A stretch of DNA of 64,000 nucleotides from Leptodontidium sp. MPI-SDFR-AT-0119 (taxonomy: Eukaryota; Ascomycota; Leotiomycetes; Helotiales; Leptodontidiaceae): positions 4,402,001-4,466,000 of the forward strand of contig JAHLEZ010000001.1 of NCBI GenBank assembly GCA_020726505.1, read 5' to 3'. The notes beneath the pieces were generated by a model. That model ran no database searches and was not told the origin of the DNA. It was given only the letters and a program-made list of their open reading frames with translations. Made by a program: the position numbers and the translations under genes. Below, piece after piece: positions 32,183 to 46,529 of this stretch (the first letter of the stretch is position 1; every line of letters starts with the position of its first letter).

Positions 32183-33620
32183 TCATTGAGGTGCACATTG
32201 TGCCTGTCCCTCTTCCTCATCCTCATCTTCCCACCCACCGCCAGCTCGTGGATCTCCAGAATTTGCACCAAACTAATGATTGTCAGCAGAATCCAAGGAT
32301 CTCAACCAGGGTCAACTTACATCGTCAATCTCAGCATCAGAATCAAACTCGACTTCATCAACTTCTGTAGCCCCAATTGCAGGAGCAGGCTTGGGAAGCA
32401 CTTTGTTAAGGTCGGCGAACGCCGAAGGATCTTCGGTCCAGCCATCTTCAGGGAAGTCAACCTTAACAACCAGGTAGAGGTCACCCTTTGAATCGCTCTT
32501 CTTCAGCGGCATTCCCTCTCCTGGAACCTTCAATATTTGGCCAGGCCTGAGAACCTTTCCTTGAGGATGATTGAGATGAATACCACGGCCGTCCAGGTGC
32601 TTTAAGACAACCCTCGAGAAGCCAGTGAGGGCCTCGGCAAGAGTGACATTCAACTCTGCCGAGAGATCGTCACCAGCTCTCTGGAAAATTTCATGTTCCT
32701 CCTCCACAAGAGTGAAGACGATATCTCCAGGAATCTGATCCGGTACCTGGTCTGCCTCACCCTCCAGAACTATCCGCTCGCCCTCACGAGCACCTCTTGG
32801 GATATAGATCTCTAACACCTTCTTCTCCGAGGTTGTCCGCTTTCCCTTGCACTTCTTGCACCTATCCTTCTCCTTGAAAATCTTTCCTGTACCAGAGCAA
32901 GTATCGCAGACCATTCTCTCCTGGGTGACAAGTCCTGGACCAACCGATCGAAGTCCAACCGTTACACCATTACCCTTACATCTCTCGCAGGTTGCTGGCT
33001 TAGCCTTCTCCTTTCCGCCGGTACCCTTGCAATGACTGCAGATTATGTTCTTCGTGCTGGCGAACTTGACAGTCTTTCCCTTGTAGAGTTCCTCCAGAGT
33101 CACTTGGTATTTCTGATCCTCGTCCCGTCCTCGTCGTTGGCGTTTCGGTCCACCCTCGCCACCAAATCCTGGAGGCATACCCCCACCCATACCACCTCCC
33201 ATACCGAACATTTGTGCCAATATATCGTCCAAATCTACCCCGCCAGGACCTCCAGGCCCACCTCGGCTTGGATCGAAAGCAGCCATGCCATGGGTATCGT
33301 AGAGATGTCTCTTCTCCTCATCGTAGAGGATTTCGTATGCTTGGCTGACAGCCTTAAACTTCAATTCAGATTCCTCTCTCAATTCTTCTGCGACTTTGTC
33401 CGGGTGATGTTGTAAGGCAGCCTAGAATTCGTCAGCATCGTCACGGCGAGGCTGGAAGCAAATACAAACCTTATGATATGCCTTCTTGACTTCGGTCTTC
33501 GTAGCAGTTTTTGAGATCCCAAGGAGCTCTGCGAAAGTCAGCCAAGTTCACAGGATAATTGACGTCTTACTTACCATAGAGATCAACCTCGTCGCTCTCG
33601 ACTGTGCCGTTGGACGCCAT
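32183..33620 (-). CDS. Class A DnaJ (Hsp40) co-chaperone, Ydj1/Xdj1 type
   Basis: Exons 33575-33620, 33470-33528, 32321-33421 and a last exon near 32183-32272. The J domain carries HHPDK and is preceded by VDLYELLGI. Then come a Gly/Met-rich linker (GMGGGMGGGMPPGF), four zinc repeats (CSHCKGTG, CERCKGNG, CDTCSGTG, CKKCKGKR) and substrate-binding C-terminal domains. It stimulates Hsp70 ATPase and hands over clients. After DAEIDD a GTAAGT donor and CTGAC/CATTAG acceptor lead to FGANSGDPRAG; WEDEDEEEGQAQCAPQ, an acidic tail ending in CAPQ (CaaX-like, as in Ydj1 CASQ), follows one frame over. As written the tail is frameshifted and would run to 32062. Without the last splice the protein ends VS at 32312. 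The core is certain; the C-terminus is not. Divergent from the GluRS gene. Confidence 0.92.
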
Positions 33621-36036
<2,416 letters not shown>

Positions 36037-36407
36037 GATGGGAACTGAATCTAAATGTGCTGTATTTTTATGTTTGGTTGCCTTGTAATAAATGTAGGAA
36101 TAGTAAGGAGGCACATCAGCCTAAGCTGGTGTTGTATGCTAGATTATAGGAGGGGGAAACACTTCAGATGCTGCTTGCATGGTGCTTCTCACATCAAATT
36201 GTTCAGAGACAAAAAGTTCGCTGATCTTCTGCTTTCATTCTCAATGTCATGTCTGAGGTCTTTAGTCTAGGCTTCGTAGCCACATTCATGATTCATCATA
36301 CCCGCCTCAACGCCATTTGTGCAAGTTCATACGCCCAGAAATGCTCATGAAAATCTAAGCCTTCTCAGCTGCCACACCTGATATCCGTAAATAATCTACT
36401 AAATGCC
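36037..36407. other. Intergenic region between convergent genes
   Basis: 3' flanks of GluRS and CSN5; nothing else recognised. Confidence 0.5.
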
Positions 36408-37460
36408 CTATGGCTCCGCAGGAGTAGCAGTAACCTTAGCCTCCGGAGAAGTCTCACCCTTCGGAACGTGTCCCAAACCATTGAAGAGCTTCGCCTTGAC
36501 TTCACCAGCCATCAGACCAGTGACCTCCTCGCCGGCGATCTTGTTACTATCTCTAACGACCTTTTCTAACTGCTGATCTGCAGCCTTGTTCGGTGCTGAG
36601 GTCATTTGTCTGCCGGATCTTGAGATGGCGGTTCCTGCTTGTCTGATCTTGGAGCTCAAATCAAGCATCTGCTTGCTGCTGTATTCGCGGTTGGTGAAAA
36701 GAGGGCTTTGACTGAGAGTTTGTACCCAGTACTTGTTCCACAGTAGCTCCAACAGATGAGTGTCTAGCGAACTCTTGAAATGAGAAACCTCCAGCGAGTA
36801 GTACCTGCTTGCATGAGCGCCGAAATCTTCAGCCTTTGCTAGTGGAATAGTTTGATATCCATCGCTCGCTCCTGAATCGATAGGCTTGTAGTTCTCTGGG
36901 TATGTTCTGAAGGCACCGATTTCGACCTTGCCAGCAGAGATAGTGCGATCTGGATCGATAACCACGGCGAGGAAGGGGTCAGAGAAGGTTTGCTGAGTTG
37001 CCTGTGTGCTAACATCGATGCCACTGAGCCAGCAACCATAACCTGGGTGACTGTGATACCATCCTACTGCGTTCTCCAGCTTGCCCTGGTCACGGCAGGC
37101 CTGAAGGTAGCCAACCATGTATTCGTTTGCTTCGTCCTGGGCGTTGACTCTGGTCTCGGTGCCTTCAACAGGCAATCTGAATGCATCTGTGACGATGATC
37201 GTATCACCTGCAATCTTCCCCTGCATCAAGCCCATAACTTCGATGTCGCCTCCAGACCGTGCATGCATCACCATCTTCAGCAGAGCTACAGCAGAGATTC
37301 GCACATTCTTGAAGTGGTGGGGGTCGGTCTTCCATGGTTTGGCATCACCTATGGCCTTTTGCTCGGCGGCATCGTATGTGTAGAGGGCATCGCGGTGAGG
37401 GTCGACGAGCTGGACGTTGTTATCAAGCTCCCATGTTTTGCGCGCAGTATCCATGATCAA
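36408..37460 (-). CDS. COP9 signalosome subunit 5 (JAMM deneddylase)
   Basis: One exon, 350 residues from the Met at 37460 or, more like homologues (MxxARKTWEL), 348 from 37454. CSN5 is the zinc metallopeptidase that removes Nedd8/Rub1 from cullins, working inside the COP9 signalosome; in Aspergillus it is CsnE and affects development and secondary metabolism. The JAMM motif is complete: EVMGLMQG (Glu74), [14 protein letters not shown] (His136, His138, Asp149). The C-terminal helices include a SSKIRQAG segment, and the Thr/Pro-rich tail is non-conserved. Convergent with GluRS and divergent from the Ase1 homologue. Confidence 0.96.
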   Translation of the reverse strand: MIMDTARKTWELDNNVQLVDPHRDALYTYDAAEQKAIGDAKPWKTDPHHFKNVRISAVALLKMVMHARSGGDIEVMGLMQGKIAGDTIIVTDAFRLPVEGTETRVNAQDEANEYMVGYLQACRDQGKLENAVGWYHSHPGYGCWLSGIDVSTQATQQTFSDPFLAVVIDPDRTISAGKVEIGAFRTYPENYKPIDSGASDGYQTIPLAKAEDFGAHASRYYSLEVSHFKSSLDTHLLELLWNKYWVQTLSQSPLFTNREYSSKQMLDLSSKIRQAGTAISRSGRQMTSAPNKAADQQLEKVVRDSNKIAGEEVTGLMAGEVKAKLFNGLGHVPKGETSPEAKVTATPAEP

Positions 37461-38037
37461 GCGCAGGTGGTCATGGACCTTTATTCGGAGTTCTTGTGGT
37501 GTTGTTGGATTTGTTATGGAGGTTGAATCGGTACCTAAGTAAGATAGCTATCGAGTTGTGGCGGGGTTGTTGATCTGCCTTAGCTCTCAGCCTCGCGCCT
37601 GGACAGGGGGCCCTTGCTGTTACTGTGCCAACATCGCTCCTGCTCTGTTTGGCGCGGGAGGGGACCTCGATGTAAGTAAGGCAGGTAGGTACTCCAGTCC
37701 TCCTTCGATACTATATGTCGAGGATCTCTACTTATCCACCCGCAGAATCACGATTGCACTTCCTCTCGCTATTGATGATCTGTACGGCATCATTTTCGGA
37801 GTTTTCGCTGTCGCGATCACGTCTCGATAATTGTTGACAATTTACATGTCCTGCACCGCACCTAGCACTTCAAAACACGGTCCAGGTCTCGCGGCCAATC
37901 TTCGATACTCGCTACCCTAGCTCTCCACGCCTTCAACTCCGACGGACAGATCGCTCTTTCAGTTACTTAAATCAATAGATTTGAAGAAAGAAAGGAGAGA
38001 CACCTGACTTCGACGCGCTTTACTCCGTCTGCGAATC
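37461..38037. promoter_or_regulatory. Divergent promoter between CSN5 and Ase1
   Basis: 577 bp between start codons. Short frames inside (37558-37830) have no homology that I recognise. Confidence 0.45.
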
Positions 38038-40483
38038 ATGGATACCAGTTACCTTTCCTCCCAAGTCTCGACAATTATCGGCCAACTCCATGGTCTCTTC
38101 GATGAGATTGGAGTCCCTAGTCATGAACGCGAGAGTCGAGAGTCGGAGGCAAGTTCTCCTCGCAATGCAGATGCTTCAAAGTGTAATAACTAACTTAATG
38201 TAGTTGTTCTCTGCACTCTCCGAAACTCTACACAACCAAGTACGACTCGTCGCCGCCGAGAAGAACGATTTGACGGAGGAGGCACAACGAATCATTACCA
38301 CAATCAAGCAAATGGAGGCTTCTCTCGACGACAATAAGTCTCGGCATGAATACGAGGCAGAAGATGAGAACCTCAAGATCACATACCCTCTACTCCGATG
38401 TTTACAAGGATTGAAGGAGAAGCATCTTATGATATCCAAGTTACACAGAGAACGCTTTGAACAAGTCAAGAGTAGGACGATCGATTAACTCCCAAAGGCG
38501 TTAAATGCTAAATATTTATAGAACTCGTCCAAGCCCTCGAATCCTACTCATCACATCTCGAACCCTCCTTCATCAAAATCACCCTTCCTCCTACCTCACC
38601 TAACTCGACAATCCCACCTACCTTCGACTTATCCTCCATATACGTAACTGCCCTCGATGACGAATTTACTCGGGTTTACGAGGAATACACGCGTCGAGTT
38701 GCAACCGTGAAGGCACTGTCAGAACACATTATCCAGCTTTGGGCAGAGCTTGGAACACCCCAGGCACAAACAGATGGCACGATTGTCAAATACTATCGCG
38801 ACTCTCCAGAACAGCTAGGTCTGCACGAGGACGACATTGCTAGACTCCGATCGAAGAGAGACAAGCTTGCAGACGAGAAGAAATCACGTGAAAAGCGTCT
38901 GAGGGATCTAAAGGCAACTGTCGAAGGACTGTGGGAGCGTTTGGGAGTAGAGGAGCACGAGAGAAAGAAGTTTTGCAACAGCAATCGGGGGTGTGGTGTT
39001 CGACAAATCAACGAGTTTGAGGACGAATTGTCAAGACTAAACGAACTCAAGCGACAAAACCTTCACCTATTCGTCGAAGACGCGCGTTACAAGCTTCAGG
39101 AACTTTGGGATGGATTGTATTTCTCAGAGGAGGAGATGTTAGAGTTTACCCCAGCATTTTCGGATGTATACAGCGATGCATTGCTCGAGGCACACGAACA
39201 GGAGATTGGTCGACTGGAAGCTTTGAAGGAACAGCGTGCTCCAACCTTAGCACTCATCGACAAGCATAGATCGCTTGTTAAGGATCGTGATGATCTTCAA
39301 GCTTCCAGTCAAGATGCATCCCGATTGCTGGGTCGTGGTCAAAAGGGAGAGAAGAGAGACCCAACACGTCTTCTCAGAGAGGAGAAGATGAGAAAGAGAA
39401 TCGCGAAGGATTTACCAAAAATTGCTGTTGACTTGAGAAAGGTAAGCGAGCCCCCTTTTTGCCGACCTGGGATTTCAGACCCACAATGCTGCATCGAAGA
39501 TCAGCGCTCAGATATTATGACTTGCATGTGCATGCAGCTAATCTCAACAGGTCTTGGAAAATTGGGAAGATGAATACGGCCGACCATTCCTGGTTTGTGG
39601 GGAGAGATACCTCGATACCCTCGAGGCTTCCGAACCAAAGCCAGTTCCTGGTCCTCGGTCGAAAACTCCAGCCGGACCGCCGCCAGCCGCTCCGAAGGCA
39701 CAGAAGTCAGCACCACCAAGTCGAGCAAACAGTGTGATGAAGGCTCCTCCACCAAGAACAGGTGCTAAGACCCCGACTGCTGGCGGAACCCTTAGACGCA
39801 ATCCGATGGCAGGTACCGGCGCCAAATCCCCTTCGAAGATTCCCGCAAGAGCACCCCTCTCGAACCTCAACCACGGTGGCAATTCTCCTGAACGCCGAGC
39901 TCAAGAGACGAGCACACTTCGAGGAAAGATGGGACCTCCACCAAGCAGAGCTCCTCCACCCAAGATGCGCGACCTCTTCGTCCCACCACCCGCACCAACC
40001 CCAACTCCACACTCACTCTATCGTTCCGAGAGCGTAAACTCGAGTGCTGGTAGTGTTCGTCATGTAACACCAGAGGATGCCTTCTATGACGATGGCTACT
40101 CAAGATCGCAGCGAAACACCCGACCTCAATCGTACCATGAGCTTAAGTCATCAATGCGCCAGAATGAGCGAGACACACAACCATACCCACAGGCTCCTCC
40201 AAGCCGTCAAATCTCCAATACATCGAACAACACAACAGTTTCTGGTTCAGAGAACTGGCAGACGATTGAAGATGATTCGGAACCTGAACAAGACGCATCG
40301 GATGCCTACTACGCCAAGCTTCGAGCAGCCCACGGCAAGCGCTTTACCCCTGAGGATTATGGTCAAGGCGGACAACCCAAGAAGCAGAAGGGCTTTCCAC
40401 CATATGATAATCGCGCTGGTGTTACAGAGGCTCGCATTGTATCTGGAAGTGAGGCAAATTGGACTGATGAGGATGCCTTCTAG
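38038..40483 (+). CDS. ASE1: Microtubule bundling protein, Ase1/PRC1/MAP65 family
   Basis: Four exons: 38038-38148, 38204-38471, 38522-39441, 39551-40483; 743 residues. Ase1/PRC1 cross-links antiparallel microtubules at the spindle midzone. Long coiled coils cover residues 1-430, with the conserved ELWDGLYFSEEEMLEF-like and spectrin-like microtubule-binding region (FVEDARYKLQELWD, KHRSLVKDRDDL, LLREEKMRKRI). The C-terminal ~300 residues are Pro/Ser/basic and disordered with likely Cdk sites (SKTPAG, GAKTPTA, AKSPSK). The first intron (38149-38203) starts GCAAGT after GAG and ends ATGTAG with a CTAAC branch. Without it the frame stops at once, and no GT donor keeps frame, so it is GC-AG. Confidence 0.93.
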
Positions 40484-41369
40484 GCGACTCTGAGGCTCCT
40501 TCAAATTTTACCACCGAATGAGCATCCTCTTGGTATTTTGGCAGCGTTTTAGATTCTGATTGCTGCTGCTGGTTCTTGCATAGAAGTCATGAAGGTCACG
40601 AAGAACGCTTTCGACGACATGACGGCCTGGATACCCCGCGGCGAGCTAGGATTACCCGCTGGCATTTTGCCTCAAAAGTCGATTCCCTTCTTGTATTTGA
40701 TTTTGACATCGATCTCTTTCCCTTTTCTGTTCGATTACGTTACTTTGATAAAGGTCAGCATGGTCTGGTTCCTTTACGATTGATTGCATTACCTGGTTTT
40801 GTGTTGGAGTAAAAGGATGGCCTGCAAAGGGAGGGGATGTATCAAGGCGTTTATGAAATCAGGTGTTTTTGATTGTCTGGAGTAGTAAAGGTAGAATCAA
40901 ATACAAAAGCATCGACATAGCTGGTCCTTTCTTTTCTCTATGAACGTCGTTGAGATGGTGAAGATATTTACGTGATAAACCTGGATCATCGGCCGAACCC
41001 GCTACCGCGAATCCACTTGCACGCACAATACCTTACAGGAACTATTTACCTAGGAGGAAAGTCCACATCTTCATCGGACTCAATCCATGGTTGTAGAAAC
41101 ACTTACAACATTCAGTGCATTCATTGCAGGACCAATCGCAATTAAATTCTCGGCTATCTCCCTTCCTGGGACGTTCTCCGGCATTGACTCATTCTACTCT
41201 CTGCTGAGGTGCCTCATCATCGCTTCATGACACACTAGAGTCATCGCCCTCCACTTGCGCTACAGTATAAGAACACCAATCCTGTCAGCACTCAAAACAT
41301 TCCGATTTGCGTCTCTCTCCTCCATAAACACTATATTATATAGTGACAGCTTCGGAAGCTTCACTCACC
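40484..41369. other. Intergenic region
   Basis: 3' flank of the Ase1 gene and promoter of the GNAT gene. Short hydrophobic frame 40589-40783 lacks support. Confidence 0.45.
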
Positions 41370-42466
41370 ATGTCCCGTAAAACACTGGGTGGGTTAATAA
41401 TCTCACATTGGACATTCCCTACGCAATCCCACTTTGAGATTTTGGTATTTTAGGATTGAGTTGTTGGACTAACCGGAAATACAGATTCTTCCTTGGACCA
41501 GTCCATCAAATTGGATGTCCCGGGTGGAGAATACTTCATCACCACCTACAGAGAGACAGATGCCGACACTATGTTCGAAGCCTTTCAGATCGACTCTGTA
41601 TCAGACGAATTGATCAGCGTGCCCAAACCGTAAGAAACCCTTTCTCTCTCCCACTCTCTATCTATATACTTCCTCTACCCCTCAATTCTACTATTCATTG
41701 CTATCCATCTCGCTTCACCCTAAGTAATACTGCATAAACGCATACTCATCAACAACCACCCCTTCATTCAACACAGCTAACAATCCATCCAGCTACAAGC
41801 GCGCGGACGCCCAATTCTGGCTCACCACCCAACTAGCCGCAACACGTTCTCTCCTCCCTCTACAAACAGTACAAGAACGCAACAGAGCCTTCTTCGACGA
41901 GAAGAGTGACCAACCGCTTCGACAAGTCCCTCTCATGGTCATCCGTCACGGCGCGAAGTTGATCGGGTGCTGCTCCATCTCACCTGCCTCTTGCTCTCCG
42001 CAGGTCGGTGAGGTGGGGTACTGGCTTCATCCTGATGTATGTACCTACATTACAAGGAGGAAATTCCCTTGCTTCATTTCAGATGTTCAGATATACCTAC
42101 CCCTACCTTTTAAAGGAAATAAGAAAATGGACAATGGACGAGCTAACTAACACCAAACCCAAGTACCACCATAAACGCATCATGCAAGCCGCCACACGCG
42201 CCGTATTGCGCTATTCAGCCAACGAGTTCGGCGTCAGGAAAGTAATGGGTCGTGCTGAGGGGGAGAATATCGCCAGCCAGAAGATCATTGCAAGATTAGC
42301 GGAGGAGATGAGTGGTGGTGTGGTGGAGCTGAAGAGAGGGAGGGAGAAGTGGCCCGAAACTAAGAAAGGTGGTGAGGAGAGGGATGTTCTGACTTGGGAG
42401 TGGAGTGTTAGACCTGACGGGGAGTTTGAGGGCGAGTTAGAAGGGGAGTTGGAGTCTGAGAAATGA
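41370..42466 (+). CDS. GNAT-family N-acetyltransferase (RimJ/RimL-like)
   Basis: Four exons: 41370-41388 (only 19 nt, MSRKTL), 41485-41629, 41793-42036, 42164-42466; 236 residues, introns 96, 163 and 127 nt with ACTAAC/CTAAC branch sites. The core has GGEYFITTYRETDADTMFEA at the N-terminus, LIGCCSISPA and VGEVGYWLHPD before the acetyl-CoA loop, and the A-type helix/turn RKVMGRAEGENIASQKII, where a bound CoA is followed by the N-x-AS motif of RimJ/RimL members. Such enzymes acetylate small molecules or protein N-termini using acetyl-CoA; the substrate is unknown. The C-terminus is a Glu/Gly-rich repeat (EGELEGELESEK). Confidence 0.88.
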
Positions 42467-43662
42467 GAATAGGGGTGGAGAGATGGATTTTTGGGCTTGA
42501 AATCCATCGGGTCTTGTTGTTGCATTTTCTTGTCGATGTAATGTGCTTTCAATGTATGCAAACAAAGGTTAGACGCTTGATATAAATTCCCCCATTCAAT
42601 ACCTGTACCCAAAACCAGTAACTCTTCACTAAACCCACCCCCAAATCCAACACCAGTCTAAACTCATTCCTCAATCACCCCCAAAGAAAAGAACATAACC
42701 AGCACCCACCCCTTCAAGCTTTTCGTAGATCTCACCCCCACCCCACAAGCCTTCAACGCACTCTCTCCTCACCTCCTCATATCATGAGAGCCAACCAACA
42801 AACAGAACAAAAATAAGGCGAACAAACTTCTACTGAGTCTTTCCTCTCCAAAATGGGACAGACAGACCACGTACATCCCGGCATTTATCCGATTCTGCAT
42901 TCCCTAGTCCCCAGGGAAGGGGAAGACGATCATTGATCATGATACCCAATGGATGTAAGAGAGGCGAAGGCGGTGTGGTGCATATGAAAGTCAAATTTTT
43001 GAACTCTCGACGATCATTTCTTGTGGGCCCTCAAAAGACAATGCCGCTATGAAATGTTCAGTGATCATCACCAGTGGATCCAATCACACAGTAAGGAAAC
43101 CCTTCCATGTCAGGGCGAAAAAGTACATTATGATGAGAGGGAACGGTGACACTCGCATTTGCATTTGCAATTCCATTCTTCCAGTCAGTCAGTCAGTCAG
43201 TCAGTCACAATGAATCTCAAGGAATGGTACAAATCATATTCAAACTTCCATTTAATTCTTAGTCAACCCTGCTTTTGTACGTCGAATTTCGTATATTCGT
43301 ATTCTCCCCTCCCTCCCTATCATGCAAATCATAACAATCGTTCCTCCCCCATTCCTGCGCCAAAGAACCCATGCTGAGTACCGGTATAGAAACAACGCCG
43401 CCCTCCCCATTTATGCATTAAACCCCTAAGAATCCCCCACCGCCAGTGAAACACCTTGATGATCCAACCTCCCCAAATCAAACACCTGTTCTCCATGCTC
43501 CTATTAACAAGTCACCTGTGACCGCGATAGCGGCCACCAACCTAATCTCCACACTCAATTCCCGTGATACACCTCCTCGACTATCATCGTTGACATCCTT
43601 ATTGTTATGTACAAGGTAAATGCTATTTTGGCTAAGATTGTTGATGTTTCAACATACTTTTA
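42467..43662. other. 1.2-kb intergenic region between convergent genes
   Basis: No gene recognised; contains the CAGT microsatellite at 43182-43207. Confidence 0.5.
43182..43207 (+). repeat. (CAGT)n microsatellite, 6.5 units
   Basis: Perfect tetranucleotide run of CAGT in non-coding sequence; likely length-polymorphic. Confidence 0.95.
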
Positions 43663-46529
43663 TTAATGGCTCGGAAGGGTAAGACGGGGACCTGATGGCT
43701 GAGTTGGAGTAGTTGCTCCGTTGCTTGCGGCGGCGGCATTCATGAAATTGCGGTCAATATCCATGCTTCTAGCCAACCTGCCACCCGGTGTACGAGGGTT
43801 CACAACATTGACGCGACCCCGACTGGTAGCTCTATCCAGTCCATCGTCGTCGTCAGAATCTGGATTCTCAAAGTAACTCAGACTGAAAACCGATCAGCGT
43901 CAAAGATCATCGGAATTTTAGGTAGAGTCACTTACCGATCAAAATAATCTGCAAGCCCATCATGACTAGGTGTGCCCACAACGTGGTCGTAAAGAGGCGG
44001 TGGAGTAACCATCGGCGGCGGGGCCTCTTCGGCATCAAAAGGCGGAGGATTAAAACTCGGCGCCCGAATCAAATGAATGGGTCGTTGAACACCCGATGCC
44101 GCGTTTGTCGACAAATGGGCCTGAGGCGGTCTGGCAAGATCTGGTAAGGCGTTCTCGCTGCCGGAGAATCCCCCATTGCCGTTGGAATTATTTTGGTTGT
44201 CCAACCCAGACATCGCTGGAGGCGTTGCCAACTCGGAATTCGGGCATCCACAAACGTGCTGTTGGCTTAGGAGACTGCTGCTCCCGTGAGAGTATGACGG
44301 CAAGGCAAGGTTGGCCTGGGTTGCGCGGCAGTTGAGAAGTGAGATAGGAGAGTCAATAGAGATCTCGAAGTGGCGTCGCTTCTTTCCCGTTGGATCCTCA
44401 GCATCCAGTCTCGAAATTCGAAGAACGATCTGGAGCCTGTCAGTCCCGTGAATACTACAGAATGAAATGAGTTGTTACCTTAATCCAGTGGTGCACATCC
44501 ACATTCTTCCAGGTGCAATCATGAGTCAGTTTCTTCGTTCTGTCCTTCGCCATCATTTCGCACGTAGGTAGCTGAACATCTATCTCCAACTCGGTGGAGC
44601 CCAAAAGGCTGGGTAAACCCAGCTCGATGTCCCCAAGCAAGTTGTCAGTTGGCTCAGGTAGAGGTTCAGGCTCGACCTGGTTTCGTTGGGCCTCAAGTCG
44701 CCTCCGATTTTGTTCATATTCCCTGTTGTGAGATCTCTCTTCTGGCTGTTGCTCACCGCCCCTAGTGATCCTGACTTCTGAGGGTTGGTACTCTTTAGCG
44801 AGCGGTTTCCCAGCGGATTTCTCAAAAAGAAGAATTTTCCTTGGGGTCTCCCTTCTGGTCACCTTGCGGTTCTTGGCGTAGTAGTCGATATTCTCACTGA
44901 TATAAACTTTGATCTTGTGGACTTGAACTTTTGCCAAGGGCATCAACTTGAAAGCGATCGGGATTTTAGAGCCTAGTGGGAAGGATTTCCCAGATATCAT
45001 GATCTCATAGTAGAGTTGATCCTCCCATCGCCGACTGATTGAGATTGGCTCCACAAGCTCAAGTGAATCTTCAGATGGTGATCGGACGACTGGAATTTCC
45101 TTGAATCCCTGAAGATTCTGTTTGAATGTACCCGCTCGCTCCACTAAAACCTCTAACTGCCATTTAACCGAAGCCAGTATAAGCTTCAAGCTCTCGGGGC
45201 TATTGTTGTCAATTGGCAACTCGAAGTTGTACTCGTAGATTCCGGGATAGAACGTCTTGAAACCCTTCTGTTGCGGGGATGGTCCATGGGGCGATTCAGA
45301 TTTTGTGAAACTTCGCGACTGGTTACTTTGCAGAGAGAGTCTCTTTGCCTCTCTAGCCGTCAGAATAGTGCTGGATCGGCTCGATCGGTTGGTGATGCCT
45401 GGCAGAGAAAACCCGCCGGAACTCTCGGGGGCATCGAGAGCCAAATTGGTGACGGAGGAATTTGCAGATTTGTCGCCTCGCAATATGTAGTTGCACATGG
45501 CGCCGAAACCAGTTTCTGAACCCTCATACAAAGCGTTGAAGAAAGGGAGGACCTGTGTTCTCAAGGAGTCTTCCTCAAATAAAATTGTCTTTTCAGGTGG
45601 GATACCTTGGGTGATGTTAGTGAAGGGGTATAGGAGAATCGCAGGGGATTCTTACCCTCTGGCCATTCTGTTCTAGCACGTCCAGTAAACTTCATTGTCA
45701 CGGCCTTTATTTTGACATTCTTGGTGACGTTTAGAATGAGCTTTCCACGCAAAATAGATGTCGTATTCGATCCAGAATCGCGGGTTGTACCATCGTGATC
45801 AAGCCCCGTGAGAAATATCACGGGCTCTGCAAGATTGATGTAGCATGCCACCCCATTCCCCGAGCACACTGGCTTCTCCGTCTCAGTGGAATTGGCGGCT
45901 TTGTAGGATGGCGCTGCACTGCCACTTCTTGACCTCGGTCCAGCCCCCGCACTGAAGCTATTCCGTGGCGTGTTTCCTCCACCTATGCTATCTCGCGGGT
46001 GTGAACCGTTTGTGTTGTCCGCCAAAGAGGGGCGGGGCATTGTGACTGGCAAGTCTGCAGGTGCAGTACCTGTTACTGCAGCTGCTGCCCTCCTCGCAAA
46101 TATGGTATTGGGATCCGATGAGCCTAAAGACAACGATGTCCTGGGCGATGAACCCCCGAGCCCTGGACTCTTTGACCTCGTCGAGCTTGCCGCTGAGGAC
46201 GTTGCGGTTGAGGGGTTGGAAGAGGAAAATGGAGCGAAGACCGATCCTAGCACACGCTTTGCATTCTCCCGGGAAGCCAGCTTTCTTAATTCTAGGCGGA
46301 ACCTAGAGGGTTGTTTGGGTGGTTTTGGAGGTGGTGATGGGCGAAGGTCGAACGGTACAAAACCCGCTGGCAGACGAGTTATATGTATCGAATGCGGTCG
46401 TCGCTGTCGGGGTCGACACGGAGGCGCCGGAAGGCTTGCTGGGACAAGGTTATGGGCGTAGAGGTTCGCGGGAGTGTAATAGATGGTCCCTCTATGGGAG
46501 TGGTATGATAAGGTCACCGGCTCTGACAT
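43663..46529 (-). CDS. Arrestin-related trafficking adaptor (ART)
   Basis: Four exons: 45656-46529, 44479-45605, 43936-44429, 43663-43882; 904 residues, all GT-AG. ART adaptors recruit the Nedd4-type ubiquitin ligase Rsp5 to plasma-membrane transporters for endocytosis. The first ~220 residues are Pro/Ser-rich and disordered. The arrestin N fold follows (YINLAEPVIFLTG, RGKLILNVTKNVKIKAVTMKF, TFYPGIYEYNFELPI), then the arrestin C fold (YYEIMISGKSFPLGSKIPIA, then KVQVHKIKVYISENIDYYAK). The C-terminal tail carries PPLY at 811-814, a PPxY motif for WW domains, in VTPPPLYDHV. The final exon is acidic (PDSDDDDG) and ends LTLPSH. Start Met at 46529 (MSEPVTLSYH). Which transporters it serves cannot be read. 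Confidence 0.92.
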
